A stretch of 64,000 nucleotides of DNA from Geobacter sp. AOG1 (GTDB lineage Bacteria; Desulfobacterota; Desulfuromonadia; Geobacterales; Geobacteraceae). The position numbers were made by a program, and so were the translations under genes. Within the stretch, counting starts at the first letter, position 1, and each line of letters opens with the position of its first letter. The DNA is taken from contig NZ_BLIZ01000001.1 of NCBI RefSeq assembly GCF_019972315.1, positions 880,513-944,512 of the forward strand, given 5' to 3'. Positions 56,239-64,000 of the stretch are shown piece by piece. The notes under the pieces were generated by a model. That model made no database searches, was not told where the DNA came from, and worked only from the letters and a program-made list of their open reading frames with translations.

Positions 56239-58230
56239 TTACCAGACATAGTCCCTGGCGATCCCCCGCTTGTCGTGGCCGGCGAGCACGTGAAACACCC
56301 GCAGGTGCTTGAGCCGTACCGGCGAGAGAGAGCCCAAGGGGATGTAGACGATCTTCCTGCCGAACCGGGCCGCCAGCTGCTTGAAATAACTCCGGGGCGG
56401 CCGGGCCGCCACGTACACCACGTGCTTTTCCAGCGAGTAATCCAGGGCCGCCAGCAGCAGCACCTCGGACTTGCTCCGGGCGAAGGAGTAATCGGCCGTA
56501 TGCCAGACGTCGAGCATCCGCCGAGGCGGTGAGGCAAGGACGAAGCCGCCGTACTCGCAGCGGGAGATGCCAGGACCGACGATGTTGTCTTCGGGGGGTG
56601 TGGCGTAAAATGCCATGTCCGACTCCTGGGTATGCTCCCCCAACCAGGTCATCAGGTAGGGGTACCGTTCGCCGCGCCGGTCCTCGTCGAAGATCACCAC
56701 CACGCTTCCCACTCCCCCCTTAACCCGTTCCTGCTGACGCACATAGATACGCCCCTCGTGGATGTTACGCAGGGTCTCCCGCATGTCGATACCGTCCAGC
56801 ATGGAGACGGTGAACGGCTCCACCCGGCACTGCTCTTCCGAAAGCTGCTTCGCACCCTTCTTTTTCAGGAACCGGCCGTAATCCTCGATGACCAGGTCCT
56901 CAGGGGGGTAGGAACAGATGGAGGGATCGTCGAACCCTTCCAGCCATTCGCCGGGATGTTTCTCCCGTTTCCGGTTGAGAAAGGCGAGCCGGGAAAGCCC
57001 CTTGCCGTGCCGCCGCTCCTTGGGCCGGAACCGGATGCGACGGCTCTGCCGCCAGAGATCGGCAAGGTCCAGACTGATGGTGGGGAGATCGCTTACCTCT
57101 TTCTGCCAGGGATAGAACGTGGCGAGACGGCAGAAGGCATGGGCAAAGTTGTCGTCCACGCAACCGCGAGCCGCGGAGAGCAGATGGTAGAGGTCGGGGA
57201 GGAGCAGGCCGTCAAGAAGGGCACAGTTGCGGGCGAAACGGAAGAAGGCCCGTTTCTGCCAGACGCGCACCGGCTCGCCGGTCTCCTGCTTGTAGTGTCG
57301 GGCCGACTCCAGGAAGAGGCGGAGGATGATCCGCTGCCGGTCGGGCATTTCCCCCAGACACCCCACGAGCCTTACGCTCCGGGCGATGGAGAGGGTGAGC
57401 GCTTCCGCCTCGGGGATATCACGTTTTCCCCCCGCAATCAGTTCCAGGGCGTGGAACCGCTTGCGCAGGGAGGGACCCTCCCCCGCCGGTTCGGGGGGAA
57501 ACTCTCCACGGCGCTGTTCGTACACTGCGTTGACAAAGGGGAATTCGCCGAGGACCTCCCGACAGGATGCAGGGTGGAGGTTGAAAAGGCGGACGTTCTC
57601 CCGTTTCACCCTCGCCAGGGGTTCCCCTTGGGGGTCCTGAAAAAACTCCCTGATCCGCCCCAGGTGGTACATGCCGCAGACCAGCAGCACTCGGCCGTGC
57701 TTCGCGGAAAGCTGCTGCAGGTGCCAGGCCATCCCCTTTTCCCGCCGCAGGTCTTCCCGGTCCGGCACCACAGGGGCAAAGGCTGCCGCGAATTCCCGGT
57801 AATAGGGGGCAAGGCCGATCCGCTGCACGGCATAGGAATCGGGAACGGGCTCTTCGTGGAGGGGGTAGTCATCCAGATCGATGTCGATGAGGTGGAGGGG
57901 GATCTCCCGTTCCAGAGCCTGCCGGGCTGCCTCCACCAGGGGGTCGGCCGGCTCGATGAGGAGATAGACACTCTGGGAGCCACCCTCGGCCACCTTCCCC
58001 CTGAGAAGGCTGGCGGTGCTCACGTCGTAGGTAAGGACCGATATTTCCGGCAGGCGCCGGACCCCGCGCAGAAAGGGAGCTTCAAGGGTAGGTGGCAACT
58101 CGATGGCTATGCAGTCGGGCTGCACCAGCTCCACCGCCTGCCGCACCAGGTGGGCGAACTCCATCTTGTAATGGAGGACGGGAAGGGCATGGACGTTGCC
58201 GAATTGTTCAAGATGGATGCGATGGGGCAT
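56239..58230 (-). CDS. 663-residue protein of unknown function, N-terminus possibly TraB/ChaN-like
   Basis: The frame is intact from ATG 58230. Residues 41-47 (IAIELPP) and 180-192 (VLLVCGMYHLGRI) resemble the conserved strands of TraB/ChaN/EreA-type proteins, where a Glu and a GxxH are catalytic or metal-binding; this is inference from short matches. The middle is helical (RIILRLFLESARHYKQETGE). The C-terminal 200 residues (VGSVVVIFDEDRRGERYPYLMTWLGEHT, EVLLLAALDYSLEKHVVYVAARPP) form a second alpha/beta region I do not recognise. No signal peptide. It follows a MoxR-type ATPase gene at 270 bp. Confidence 0.75.
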   Translation of the reverse strand: MPHRIHLEQFGNVHALPVLHYKMEFAHLVRQAVELVQPDCIAIELPPTLEAPFLRGVRRLPEISVLTYDVSTASLLRGKVAEGGSQSVYLLIEPADPLVEAARQALEREIPLHLIDIDLDDYPLHEEPVPDSYAVQRIGLAPYYREFAAAFAPVVPDREDLRREKGMAWHLQQLSAKHGRVLLVCGMYHLGRIREFFQDPQGEPLARVKRENVRLFNLHPASCREVLGEFPFVNAVYEQRRGEFPPEPAGEGPSLRKRFHALELIAGGKRDIPEAEALTLSIARSVRLVGCLGEMPDRQRIILRLFLESARHYKQETGEPVRVWQKRAFFRFARNCALLDGLLLPDLYHLLSAARGCVDDNFAHAFCRLATFYPWQKEVSDLPTISLDLADLWRQSRRIRFRPKERRHGKGLSRLAFLNRKREKHPGEWLEGFDDPSICSYPPEDLVIEDYGRFLKKKGAKQLSEEQCRVEPFTVSMLDGIDMRETLRNIHEGRIYVRQQERVKGGVGSVVVIFDEDRRGERYPYLMTWLGEHTQESDMAFYATPPEDNIVGPGISRCEYGGFVLASPPRRMLDVWHTADYSFARSKSEVLLLAALDYSLEKHVVYVAARPPRSYFKQLAARFGRKIVYIPLGSLSPVRLKHLRVFHVLAGHDKRGIARDYVW

Positions 58231-58302
58231 GGTTGTTTATTCGCCTGTTGGAGCGGCCCCCTGTGGCCGCCCGATTGAGAAAAACGGCTGCCGTTTCCTG
58301 AA

Positions 58303-58497
58303 ATGTCGATTTTTCGTCAGATCAAGGCTGTCGAGGGATGACGCGGAGGCGTAGTACCCAAACATCGGGCATAAACAGCGCTACGTCGCACAATTTCGCT
58401 TGTGAAATTGGACCGCGAAGGCGCCCCGCAGGGGGCGGCCGCAGGCCGAGTCACAAGGAATTCCGAAGACTTACACAGAGCTGGCGAAAAAGCGACA
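58303..58497. repeat. GTACGCC-type repeat element, long composite copy (copy 4)
   Basis: The left flank ATTTTTCGTCAGATCAAGGC and right flank AAGACTTACACAGAGCTGGC match copies 2 and 3, but the middle is about 75 bp longer. It contains two extra hairpins: CAATTTC/GAAATTG (58391-58410) and GGCGCCCCGC/GGGGGCGGCC. It fills most of the gap between the MoxR-type gene and the 663-residue gene. Confidence 0.78.
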
Positions 58498-58499
58498 TT

Positions 58500-59318
58500 T
58501 CATTTTAGGTACCTGAGAGCCTCCTCGCCAAGGATTCTCTCCACCGCCAGCGCCAGCAGTTCCTCGGGCACCTGGCCGACCCCCTCCATCATCTTCATTG
58601 CGTAACGGGCGATGTTGATGCCGTCCCGCACCGAATAGAGCTCGTCGGCGGCATGGGCCCGCTGGAGGAAATCCACCACGTAGCGGAGGACCCGGCTCCC
58701 GGCAAAGGGGAGGTTCTCCTTGAGAATCTGCAGCTCCTCGTCCGCCTCGGGGAAGTCGATGTAGATCTGGGGCTGGAGACGGGAGTGGATGTATTCCGGC
58801 ACCTCGAAGGTGGAAGAGTCCTCGTTCATGGTGACCACGATGCGAAAATCGGCGTGGGCCGGCACCCGCAGACCGGTGATGATCGACTCCACGTAGCGGC
58901 GGTCGTCGAGAAGCGGCGCCAGCGACGCCCACGCCTTCTCGCTCATCCGGTTCCCCTCGTCGAGGATCAGCACTCCCCCCTTGAGCATGGCAGAAACGAG
59001 GGACGAGGCGGCGTACTGGATCTTGCCGTCCGGCCCGATGACCGGCGTAATGATGAGATCCTCCGGCCGGGTATCCATGGTCGCCTGGAAGAGATAGACC
59101 GGCCGCCCCAACCGCTTAGCCGCAGCATAGGCGAGGGTGGTTTTCCCAACCCCCGGCTTGCCGATGAGGCGGGGGTTGAAGGGGATGTCCCGCTCGTCGA
59201 TTACCATCCAGGCAGCAAGGAGCTGTTTCAGCAACTCCTCCTGCCCGACCCAGCGGAGCGGCAACTCCACCGGCCGCGCCAGGGAAAGGGCAATACCGTC
59301 AATAACCGTCGTTTCCAT
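58500..59318 (-). CDS. MoxR/CbbQ-type AAA+ ATPase
   Basis: The 272-residue protein has Walker A at 53-60 (GKPGVGKT), Walker B GGVLILDEGNRM with Asp120-Glu121, sensor 1 RIVVTMNEDSS, and the arginine-bearing segment HSRLQPQIYIDFP. This is the MoxR/CbbQ/NirQ branch, which remodels partner proteins, often with a VWA-domain protein. No VWA partner is next to it here. I chose the ATG at 59318, five bases after GGAG; an ATG at 59381 lies in the repeat element. Confidence 0.88.
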   Translation of the reverse strand: METTVIDGIALSLARPVELPLRWVGQEELLKQLLAAWMVIDERDIPFNPRLIGKPGVGKTTLAYAAAKRLGRPVYLFQATMDTRPEDLIITPVIGPDGKIQYAASSLVSAMLKGGVLILDEGNRMSEKAWASLAPLLDDRRYVESIITGLRVPAHADFRIVVTMNEDSSTFEVPEYIHSRLQPQIYIDFPEADEELQILKENLPFAGSRVLRYVVDFLQRAHAADELYSVRDGINIARYAMKMMEGVGQVPEELLALAVERILGEEALRYLK

Positions 59319-59368
59319 GTGTTCTCCGACGTGATGTGGTTCTTGGTTTTGGACAACAACCACATTTT

Positions 59369-59491
59369 CGTTCACGCTCAAGAATGTCCAGATGCAAGGC
59401 GCGCGAGGCCGAGGAGTGAGGCGTACACCGGTACGCCGCAGCGACGCAGGCCGAAGCGCAACGCCGCAGATGGGCGTTTTTCAGCGTGAAC
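59369..59491. repeat. GTACGCC-hairpin repeat element, divergent subtype (copy 5)
   Basis: Core GGCGTACACCGGTACGCC at 59420-59437. The ends are inverted: TTCACGCTCAAGAATG on the left, and on the other strand TTCACGCTGAAAAACG on the right. Inner words (GCAAGGCGCGCGAGGCCGAG) differ from copies 1-4. It fills the gap between the zinc-ribbon gene and the MoxR-type gene. Confidence 0.78.
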
Positions 59492-59494
59492 TTC

Positions 59495-59722
59495 TCACGT
59501 GTTGTGTTCGTGCAGATACATCATGGCCAGCCGTGCCCTGTTTTCCAGGCATCGTGGGCAGAGTTGGCCGGCGTCCTTCCAGACCTCCTCCGCCAGCCAT
59601 TCGCCAGCTTCGGCAAAGACCGACGGGACCTGGTCGGAGAGGAAAAACTCCTGCCGACAGATGCTGCAAACTCGCTGCAGTTCCGCGTCAGAACTCACCG
59701 CTTCACTCCTCACTTTTACCAT
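59495..59722 (-). CDS. 75-residue zinc-ribbon protein
   Basis: Two CxxC pairs, C19-S-I-C22 and C55-P-R-C58, should bind one zinc. Between them is an acidic helix (SVFAEAGEWLAEEVWKDAG). GGGAGG five bases before the ATG supports a real gene. Function unknown. It is the first gene of the minus-strand run with the MoxR-type ATPase and the 663-residue protein, and is divergent from the globin sensor across a 16-bp palindrome. Confidence 0.75.
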   Translation of the reverse strand: MVKVRSEAVSSDAELQRVCSICRQEFFLSDQVPSVFAEAGEWLAEEVWKDAGQLCPRCLENRARLAMMYLHEHNT

Positions 59723-59731
59723 ATCCGCCTC

Positions 59732-59747
59732 CCCATTTGCAAATGGG
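59732..59747. promoter_or_regulatory. 16-bp perfect palindrome between divergent genes, possible operator
   Basis: CCCATTTGCAAATGGG is a perfect palindrome, 10 bp upstream of the zinc-ribbon start codon and 50 bp upstream of the globin sensor start codon. Position and symmetry suit a dimeric regulator's site. No second copy was seen. Confidence 0.45.
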
Positions 59748-59796
59748 TGGTCAGCGCCTATACTGTTGAAAACGACTCCATCCGCCGGAGCACGCC

Positions 59797-60699
59797 ATGT
59801 TCACCATGCAGGAGATAAAAAGCCATTACCTGTTCACCGACGAGGACGCGGAGCAGCTGAAGTCGTTGCTCCCCATCGCCGAGGCAGACAAGGAACAGCT
59901 TATCGAGGAATTTTACGACCACCTGCTGGGAATTCCGGAAACTGCCCAGTTTCTGCAGGATGACCAGCGGCTGTACCGGTTGAAGAAAAACCATGCCGAC
60001 TGGTTCGTCGGCATGTTCGCCGGCACCTACGACAATCTCTACCTCCACCGTCTTCAGCGGATCGGCCATGTCCACGTACAGATCGGCCTCAATGCCCATT
60101 TCGTCAATGCAGCCATGCAGGTAGTGCGGCGATTTTCGGTCGGCATGATCCGGGAGAACTTCACCGACCGCGAAGAGCGGCGGATGAAGACACAGGCTGT
60201 CGAAAAAATCATCGACATCAACCTCGACATCATAACCGCCTCCTATATCGAGGAAGAACTGAAAAAGGTCTTCATCTCCCACCGGTTGGAATCCAAGCTG
60301 ATCCACGCCACCGAACGGTTCACCTACGGTCTCAACCTGGTCCTCGTCCTGGCCCTGGCCGGGGTTTCCATCTCCATCGTGGGCCTGTTCGGCTGGGACA
60401 TTTTCCACATCTTCCGGGGAGACATGGAAAAAGGGATACTGTCCGCCCTCGGTTCGCTTCTGATCCTCTGGATGATGATCGAACTCATGGACAACGAGAT
60501 AAAAACGCTCAAAGGGGGACGGTTCAACATCCTGGTATTCATCGGAGTGATCATCGTCGCCATGATCCGGGAGATCCTCATCTCTACCCTGCGCCACGAC
60601 GCGCTGGAAACCCAGGCGTTTCTGGCCGGCACCCTTCTCATCCTCGGCGTGGTCTACTTTCTGGTCGCCAAAAGCCAGCAGTTCCGCACCACCCCGTAG
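59797..60699 (+). CDS. globin-coupled membrane sensor with PsiE-like domain
   Basis: Residues 1-165 form a sensor-globin/protoglobin domain; the proximal histidine is probably His91 or His93 in RIGHVHVQIGL. Residues 176-290 hold four membrane helices, and LGSLLILWMMIELMDNEI and GGRFNILVFIGVIIVAMIRE match PsiE-type proteins. This is the layout of the known Geobacter sulfurreducens globin-coupled sensor with a transmembrane domain, whose output is unresolved. GGAG lies six bases before the ATG. Confidence 0.88.
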   Translation: MFTMQEIKSHYLFTDEDAEQLKSLLPIAEADKEQLIEEFYDHLLGIPETAQFLQDDQRLYRLKKNHADWFVGMFAGTYDNLYLHRLQRIGHVHVQIGLNAHFVNAAMQVVRRFSVGMIRENFTDREERRMKTQAVEKIIDINLDIITASYIEEELKKVFISHRLESKLIHATERFTYGLNLVLVLALAGVSISIVGLFGWDIFHIFRGDMEKGILSALGSLLILWMMIELMDNEIKTLKGGRFNILVFIGVIIVAMIREILISTLRHDALETQAFLAGTLLILGVVYFLVAKSQQFRTTP

Positions 60700-60763
60700 C
60701 CAGCATTCCTTCAACAAAATTTACACGTTTTTCCCAAGAGACGCCCTCGGCGGGCGCCACCTT

Positions 60764-61717
60764 TTACTTTTCACACCCCCGCACAAGGTCCGCCAGACAA
60801 TCGATGAACGCCGGCGAGGCGTTGAGCGAGCCACTGCGCCAAAACTTGGCATAGCCGAGCTTGAACGCCTCCTTCGCGTACTGGATGTCGATCTCGTAGA
60901 GGGTTTCGATGTGGTCCGAAACGAAGGAGAGCGGGACAACGAGGAGATTCTTGCTGCCGTGCGCCGCCAGGTGCTCCAGCATCGCCTCGGTGGACGGTTC
61001 CAGCCACTTGACCGGCCCTGCCCGGGACTGGAAGGCCAGGTGGTGGGTGATAGTACCGAACCGCTCCATGACGAGCCGTACCGTTTCCTCAATATGTGCG
61101 AGATAAGGGTCACCGCCATCGATGAACGACTGGGGGAGGGAATGGGCAGAAAAGAGGATCTCCACGTCGGCAAGGGGGTGGAACTGCTCGATCCCCTCCC
61201 GAATTTTTTCCGCGAGGGCGTCGATGTAGCGAGGATGGTCGTAGAACCGGTCGATGGTGGAAACCTGGAACTGCACACCCGCTTCAGCCAGCACCCGCTT
61301 CAGCTCGTTGAAGCTCGACCCGGTAGTGGCTCGGGAATAGTGAGGGTAGAGGGAGAGGGCGATGATCCGGTTGATCCCCTCCTTCCGGATGGCAGCCAGC
61401 GCCTCGATGGTAGAGGGGTGCCAGTAGCGCATGGCAACGAAACAACGGTACTCCTCCCCCAGCTGCTCCTCCAGTGCCCGTGCCTGGGCGTCCGTCAGCT
61501 CCCGGATGGGGGACTTGCCACCGATCTGCTCGTAGTATCCTTCTACTTTCGGGGCGCGCCGCCGGGCGATGATCCGGGCGATGAGCGGCTGGAGAAAGGC
61601 CGGGCCGATCCTGATGATGTCCCGGTCGGAGAAGAGATTGGTGAGAAACGGCTGAACGGCATCGATGGAATCGGGTCCCCCCATCTGGAGGAGAAGAACG
61701 GCGGTTTTCGCGGACAT
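60764..61717 (-). CDS. hemH: ferrochelatase
   Basis: HemH inserts iron into a porphyrin at the end of heme synthesis. The 317-residue protein has [19 protein letters not shown] at the start, [14 protein letters not shown], the catalytic His in [33 protein letters not shown] and [18 protein letters not shown]. The ATG at 61717 has AGG five bases upstream; a GTG at 61723 is an alternative. High heme demand fits the many cytochromes. Confidence 0.95.
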   Translation of the reverse strand: MSAKTAVLLLQMGGPDSIDAVQPFLTNLFSDRDIIRIGPAFLQPLIARIIARRRAPKVEGYYEQIGGKSPIRELTDAQARALEEQLGEEYRCFVAMRYWHPSTIEALAAIRKEGINRIIALSLYPHYSRATTGSSFNELKRVLAEAGVQFQVSTIDRFYDHPRYIDALAEKIREGIEQFHPLADVEILFSAHSLPQSFIDGGDPYLAHIEETVRLVMERFGTITHHLAFQSRAGPVKWLEPSTEAMLEHLAAHGSKNLLVVPLSFVSDHIETLYEIDIQYAKEAFKLGYAKFWRSGSLNASPAFIDCLADLVRGCEK

Positions 61718-61763
61718 GGGCACCTCACCTGTAAGTTATCATACATCAACGGTACACCTTCGG

Positions 61764-62528
61764 CTAATCCTGCTTCTTCCGGTGCACCGCCAGTGGTCCC
61801 CACGCCTGGTCGATGGACATCACCTCCAGGGTATTGACATTGACATGGGAGGGGAGCCCGGCCACCCAGACGACGATACCGGCCACATCCTCGCCGGTCA
61901 GGGCCTCGGCTCCGGCGTAGACCTTCGCCGCCGCTGCCGCATCCCCCTTGAACCGAACCAGGGAAAAATCGGTCGCGGCCATCCCCGGCGCCAGGCAAGT
62001 CGCCCGCACGCGCGTGCCGAGCAGGTCGGCCCGGAGGTTGCGGGTGAACTGTTCGACGAATGCCTTGGTCCCACCGTAGACATTCCCCCCCGGATAGGGC
62101 CAGGCGCCCGCCGTGGAGCCGATGTTGATGATGTGCCCCCGGTTGCGCGCCACCATCCCGGGGAGAAGAAAGCGGGTGCAGTAGGTAAGCCCCTTGATGT
62201 TGGTATCGATCATTGCGTCCCAGTCATCGAGACTGGTCTCATGGGCCGGCTCCAGGCCGAGGGCGAGACCGGCGTTGTTGACAAGGATATCCACTTCACT
62301 GAACCGCGCCGGCAGAGCTTCCACCGCCTCCTGGACCGCTTGGCGGCTCTGGACGTCGAGGGTTACGGCATGCACTTCCGCCTTCCCCACCAGTTCATTC
62401 TTGAGCTCCTGGAGTGGCTCCATTCTTCGCGCCGCCAGCACGAGCCGGTCACCCTGCTCCGCGAACAGCCGCGCACACGCCGCACCGAACCCAGCCGACG
62501 CACCGGTGATGACTACGGTTCTGGCCAT
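61764..62528 (-). CDS. SDR-family oxidoreductase, YdfG-like
   Basis: The 254-residue protein has TGASAGFG (cofactor loop), AARRMEPLQEL (Arg-Arg suits NADP), LVNNAGLALGLEPAH and the catalytic Ser-Tyr-Lys in GSTAGAWPYPGGNVYGGTKAF. VRATCLAPGMAATDFSLVRFKGD matches YdfG-type enzymes that act on 3-hydroxy acids such as serine or malonic semialdehyde. GGGGGG lies four bases before the ATG at 62528. Substrate is inferred from similarity only. Confidence 0.88.
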   Translation of the reverse strand: MARTVVITGASAGFGAACARLFAEQGDRLVLAARRMEPLQELKNELVGKAEVHAVTLDVQSRQAVQEAVEALPARFSEVDILVNNAGLALGLEPAHETSLDDWDAMIDTNIKGLTYCTRFLLPGMVARNRGHIINIGSTAGAWPYPGGNVYGGTKAFVEQFTRNLRADLLGTRVRATCLAPGMAATDFSLVRFKGDAAAAAKVYAGAEALTGEDVAGIVVWVAGLPSHVNVNTLEVMSIDQAWGPLAVHRKKQD

Positions 62529-62620
62529 GATACCCCCCTGCAAAATCCCGTAATAGCTTTTACTATGCCCTCTCTTCCCGTCTCACGCAACCGAATTTTA
62601 TCCCTGTCGGTCGATGAAAT

Positions 62621-62652
62621 AAGGAAAGGCAGGGGTTCCCCTGCCTTTCCTT
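62621..62652 (-). terminator. intrinsic terminator after the DHH gene
   Basis: AAGGAAAGGCAGGGG pairs with CCTGCCTTTCCTT around a short loop, 23 bp past the DHH stop. The T-rich tail on the minus strand is modest. Confidence 0.75.
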
Positions 62653-62675
62653 GACGCACTGTCGTGTTTCGCCTG

Positions 62676-63581
62676 CTAACCCTTGCAGGCAGCCATCAGC
62701 TCATTGAGCACCTTATCGGCCTGATCGTACGGCACCTGGCAGGTACCGACCGCCTTGTGTCCGCCTCCGCCGTACCGAAGCATGAGGGAGCCCACGTCGA
62801 CCGTGGCGGAACGATTGAGAATACTGTAGCCAACGGAGATGGCGACGAACTCCTTCCCCCTGCCGTCGATGAGGCGAATGGAGATGTTGGTCTCCGGGAA
62901 GAGGGAATAGATGAGAAACCGGTTGGACGGGGGGATCTCCGCCGCACCCCTGGCATCAGTAACGACCACCGGCCCGTCGGCTCGGGAACGCTCCTTGAGA
63001 AATGCCCGTCCCTTCTGGTCGTTCTCTCGGTAGAGGGCAATCCGTTCCCGGGTATCGGGAAGAGCAAGGATTTCGTCGATGCTCTTGGTACGCATATGCT
63101 CCACCAGATCGTTCATGAACGCCAGATTGCTGATCCGGTAGTTCTTGTGGTAGCCGAGGCCGGTTCGGGGGTCACAGATGAAGCCGAGGAGAATCCATCC
63201 CGCCGGGTTGAGGATTTCGTCCTCGGTCAGTTGGGCCGAGTCCACCTTGTCCACATAGCGGAGCATCTCAGAAAAACGCGCGAGCTTTTCCGGACCGTAG
63301 TAGTCGTAAACGACCCGCGCGGCGCTCGGAGCGTTGGTGCTTCGCCCCTCGTATTGTCCCTGGAGGCTCACCCGCTCCCGCTCGCTGGAGTGATGGTCGA
63401 ACCAGAGACCGCACCCCGGCACATAGGGAACGTTAGCAAGGATATCGTCCTTTGTAACTGGGATCTTCCCGTCCTGCAGGTCCTTCGGATGGGCGTAGAC
63501 CATCTCGTCCATCAGGCCAAGCTCTTTCAGGAGTACCGCACAGCAGATACCGTCAAAATCGGAGCGGGTAAGCAGGCGCAT
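62676..63581 (-). CDS. DHH-family phosphoesterase
   Basis: The ATG at 63581 has AAGGAGG nine bases upstream. The 301-residue product has the DHH pattern RSDFDGICCAVLL and GLWFDHHSSE, which binds two metals, and the C-terminal DHHA1 motif RYGGGGHKAVGTCQV. Such proteins hydrolyse polyphosphate, nanoRNA, pAp or cyclic dinucleotides; the substrate cannot be told from the sequence. Sequence in frame upstream to 63839 is noncoding in appearance. Confidence 0.87.
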   Translation of the reverse strand: MRLLTRSDFDGICCAVLLKELGLMDEMVYAHPKDLQDGKIPVTKDDILANVPYVPGCGLWFDHHSSERERVSLQGQYEGRSTNAPSAARVVYDYYGPEKLARFSEMLRYVDKVDSAQLTEDEILNPAGWILLGFICDPRTGLGYHKNYRISNLAFMNDLVEHMRTKSIDEILALPDTRERIALYRENDQKGRAFLKERSRADGPVVVTDARGAAEIPPSNRFLIYSLFPETNISIRLIDGRGKEFVAISVGYSILNRSATVDVGSLMLRYGGGGHKAVGTCQVPYDQADKVLNELMAACKG

Positions 63582-63958
63582 CGTTATGTTCCTCCTTGGG
63601 GGATTAAATAAACCGCAGGAATCGGAAAATTCTATCAGATGCTGCATTCTATAGCTTCTGGGGCACGGGGAAGTCAAGATATTAATGAAGTACATGGCAG
63701 AGAAACCAATAAAAAAAGCAACGGTTTTTCGTTGCATTCCGACCGCCATAGTCAGCATCGCCGTTTGTCGATTCGGGGAATTGAACACAGAAAAGAAAAG
63801 GGGAGCGAACAACCGCTCCCCTCCTGCACAAACAGACATAAGTATACCAGAATAAAAATTTTTAAACAGACTGGTAATAACATATTTCCGTTGCTATAGT
63901 GTAACTAGGTAGCTACCTGTAACAACCTGCAACAGACCGCACGAAAAGGAGGGCGATA
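63582..63958. other. intergenic region with a hairpin terminator and AGGTAGCTACCT palindrome
   Basis: No gene supported. GGGGAGCG/CGCTCCCC (63800-63821) is a hairpin whose minus-strand exit is T-rich, so it may end transcripts entering from the right. AGGTAGCTACCT at 63907-63918 is a 12-bp palindrome close to TATAGT (63895-63900). No convincing promoter for the DHH gene was identified. Confidence 0.5.
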
Positions 63959-64000
63959 CTATCGAAGATACTCCACCGGGCTGTAACCTGAATATGAGCG
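63959..64000 (-). CDS. possible C-terminus of an IS3-type transposase, cut by the window edge
   Basis: The minus strand from 64000 reads 13 codons, RSYSGYSPVEYLR, and a TAG at 63959-63961. GYxSPVEYL-like ends are common in IS3-group transposases. The fragment is too short to be sure. Confidence 0.25.
   Translation of the reverse strand, partial: RSYSGYSPVEYLR

Noticed and set aside
59319-59381. A 21-residue N-terminal extension of the MoxR-type ATPase
   Set aside because: It lies partly in repeat element copy 5 and the internal ATG at 59318 has a well-placed GGAG.

Overview
The window looks like chromosomal DNA from a member of the Geobacteraceae (Geobacter or a close relative). This is inferred from GC-rich genes, several c-type cytochromes, a futalosine-type menaquinone pathway, a split ATP synthase operon next to parAB, a FloxABCD-HdrABC cluster, a globin sensor fused to a PsiE-like membrane domain, type IV pilus minor-pilin genes and dispersed inverted repeats between genes. 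No species assignment was possible by eye.

Layout. 1-3.1 kb: the end of an M20 amidohydrolase, prmA-rsmE and a zinc-ribbon protein. 3.1-9.7 kb (minus strand): lipoprotein, mqnP, ubiX, mqnE, mqnC, hisC and rnd, mostly overlapping or closely spaced; four of these belong to menaquinone synthesis. 10-15.3 kb: tRNA-Pro with its own promoter and terminator, a PhnD-like lipoprotein, pilT, a PilB-like protein whose Walker A has been lost, and a PP-loop tRNA-thiolase-like gene. 15.4-25.2 kb (minus strand): parA-parB, atpF'-atpF-atpH-atpA-atpG-atpD-atpC, pdxA and mtgA. 25.5-30.3 kb: triheme cytochrome, heme/PAS membrane sensor, msrA, recQ and a formylglycine-generating-enzyme-like protein.

30.4-36.2 kb: a strong candidate 6S RNA with promoter and terminator, two DUF507 genes and a lipoprotein, groES-groEL behind a sigma-70-type promoter and a CIRCE operator, a CcsA-like cytochrome c assembly protein, and a small membrane peptide with a DUF6448-type protein. 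36.2-43.6 kb (minus strand): hdrC-hdrB-hdrA-mvhD/floxD-floxC-floxB-floxA, expected to couple NAD(P)H oxidation to ferredoxin and a disulfide carrier. Its gene junctions carry three different families of inverted-repeat elements.

43.9-49.9 kb: a heterodimeric ABC exporter, selB and tRNA-Arg. 50-56.2 kb: a DUF2721 protein, then a likely sigma-54 promoter driving a monoheme cytochrome, pilV, pilW, pilX and pilY1. 56.2-59.7 kb (minus strand): a zinc-ribbon protein, a MoxR-type AAA ATPase and a 663-residue protein with a possible TraB/ChaN-like N-terminus. The gaps between these three genes are filled by repeat elements. 59.8-63.6 kb: globin-PsiE sensor, hemH, an SDR dehydrogenase and a DHH phosphoesterase. 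A possible transposase end lies at the right edge.

The most distinctive items are the 6S-like RNA, the ATPase-dead PilB paralogue, the sigma-54 cytochrome/minor-pilin operon, the MoxR cluster of unknown function and the intergenic repeat families, two of which supply stop codons to hdrB and floxD.
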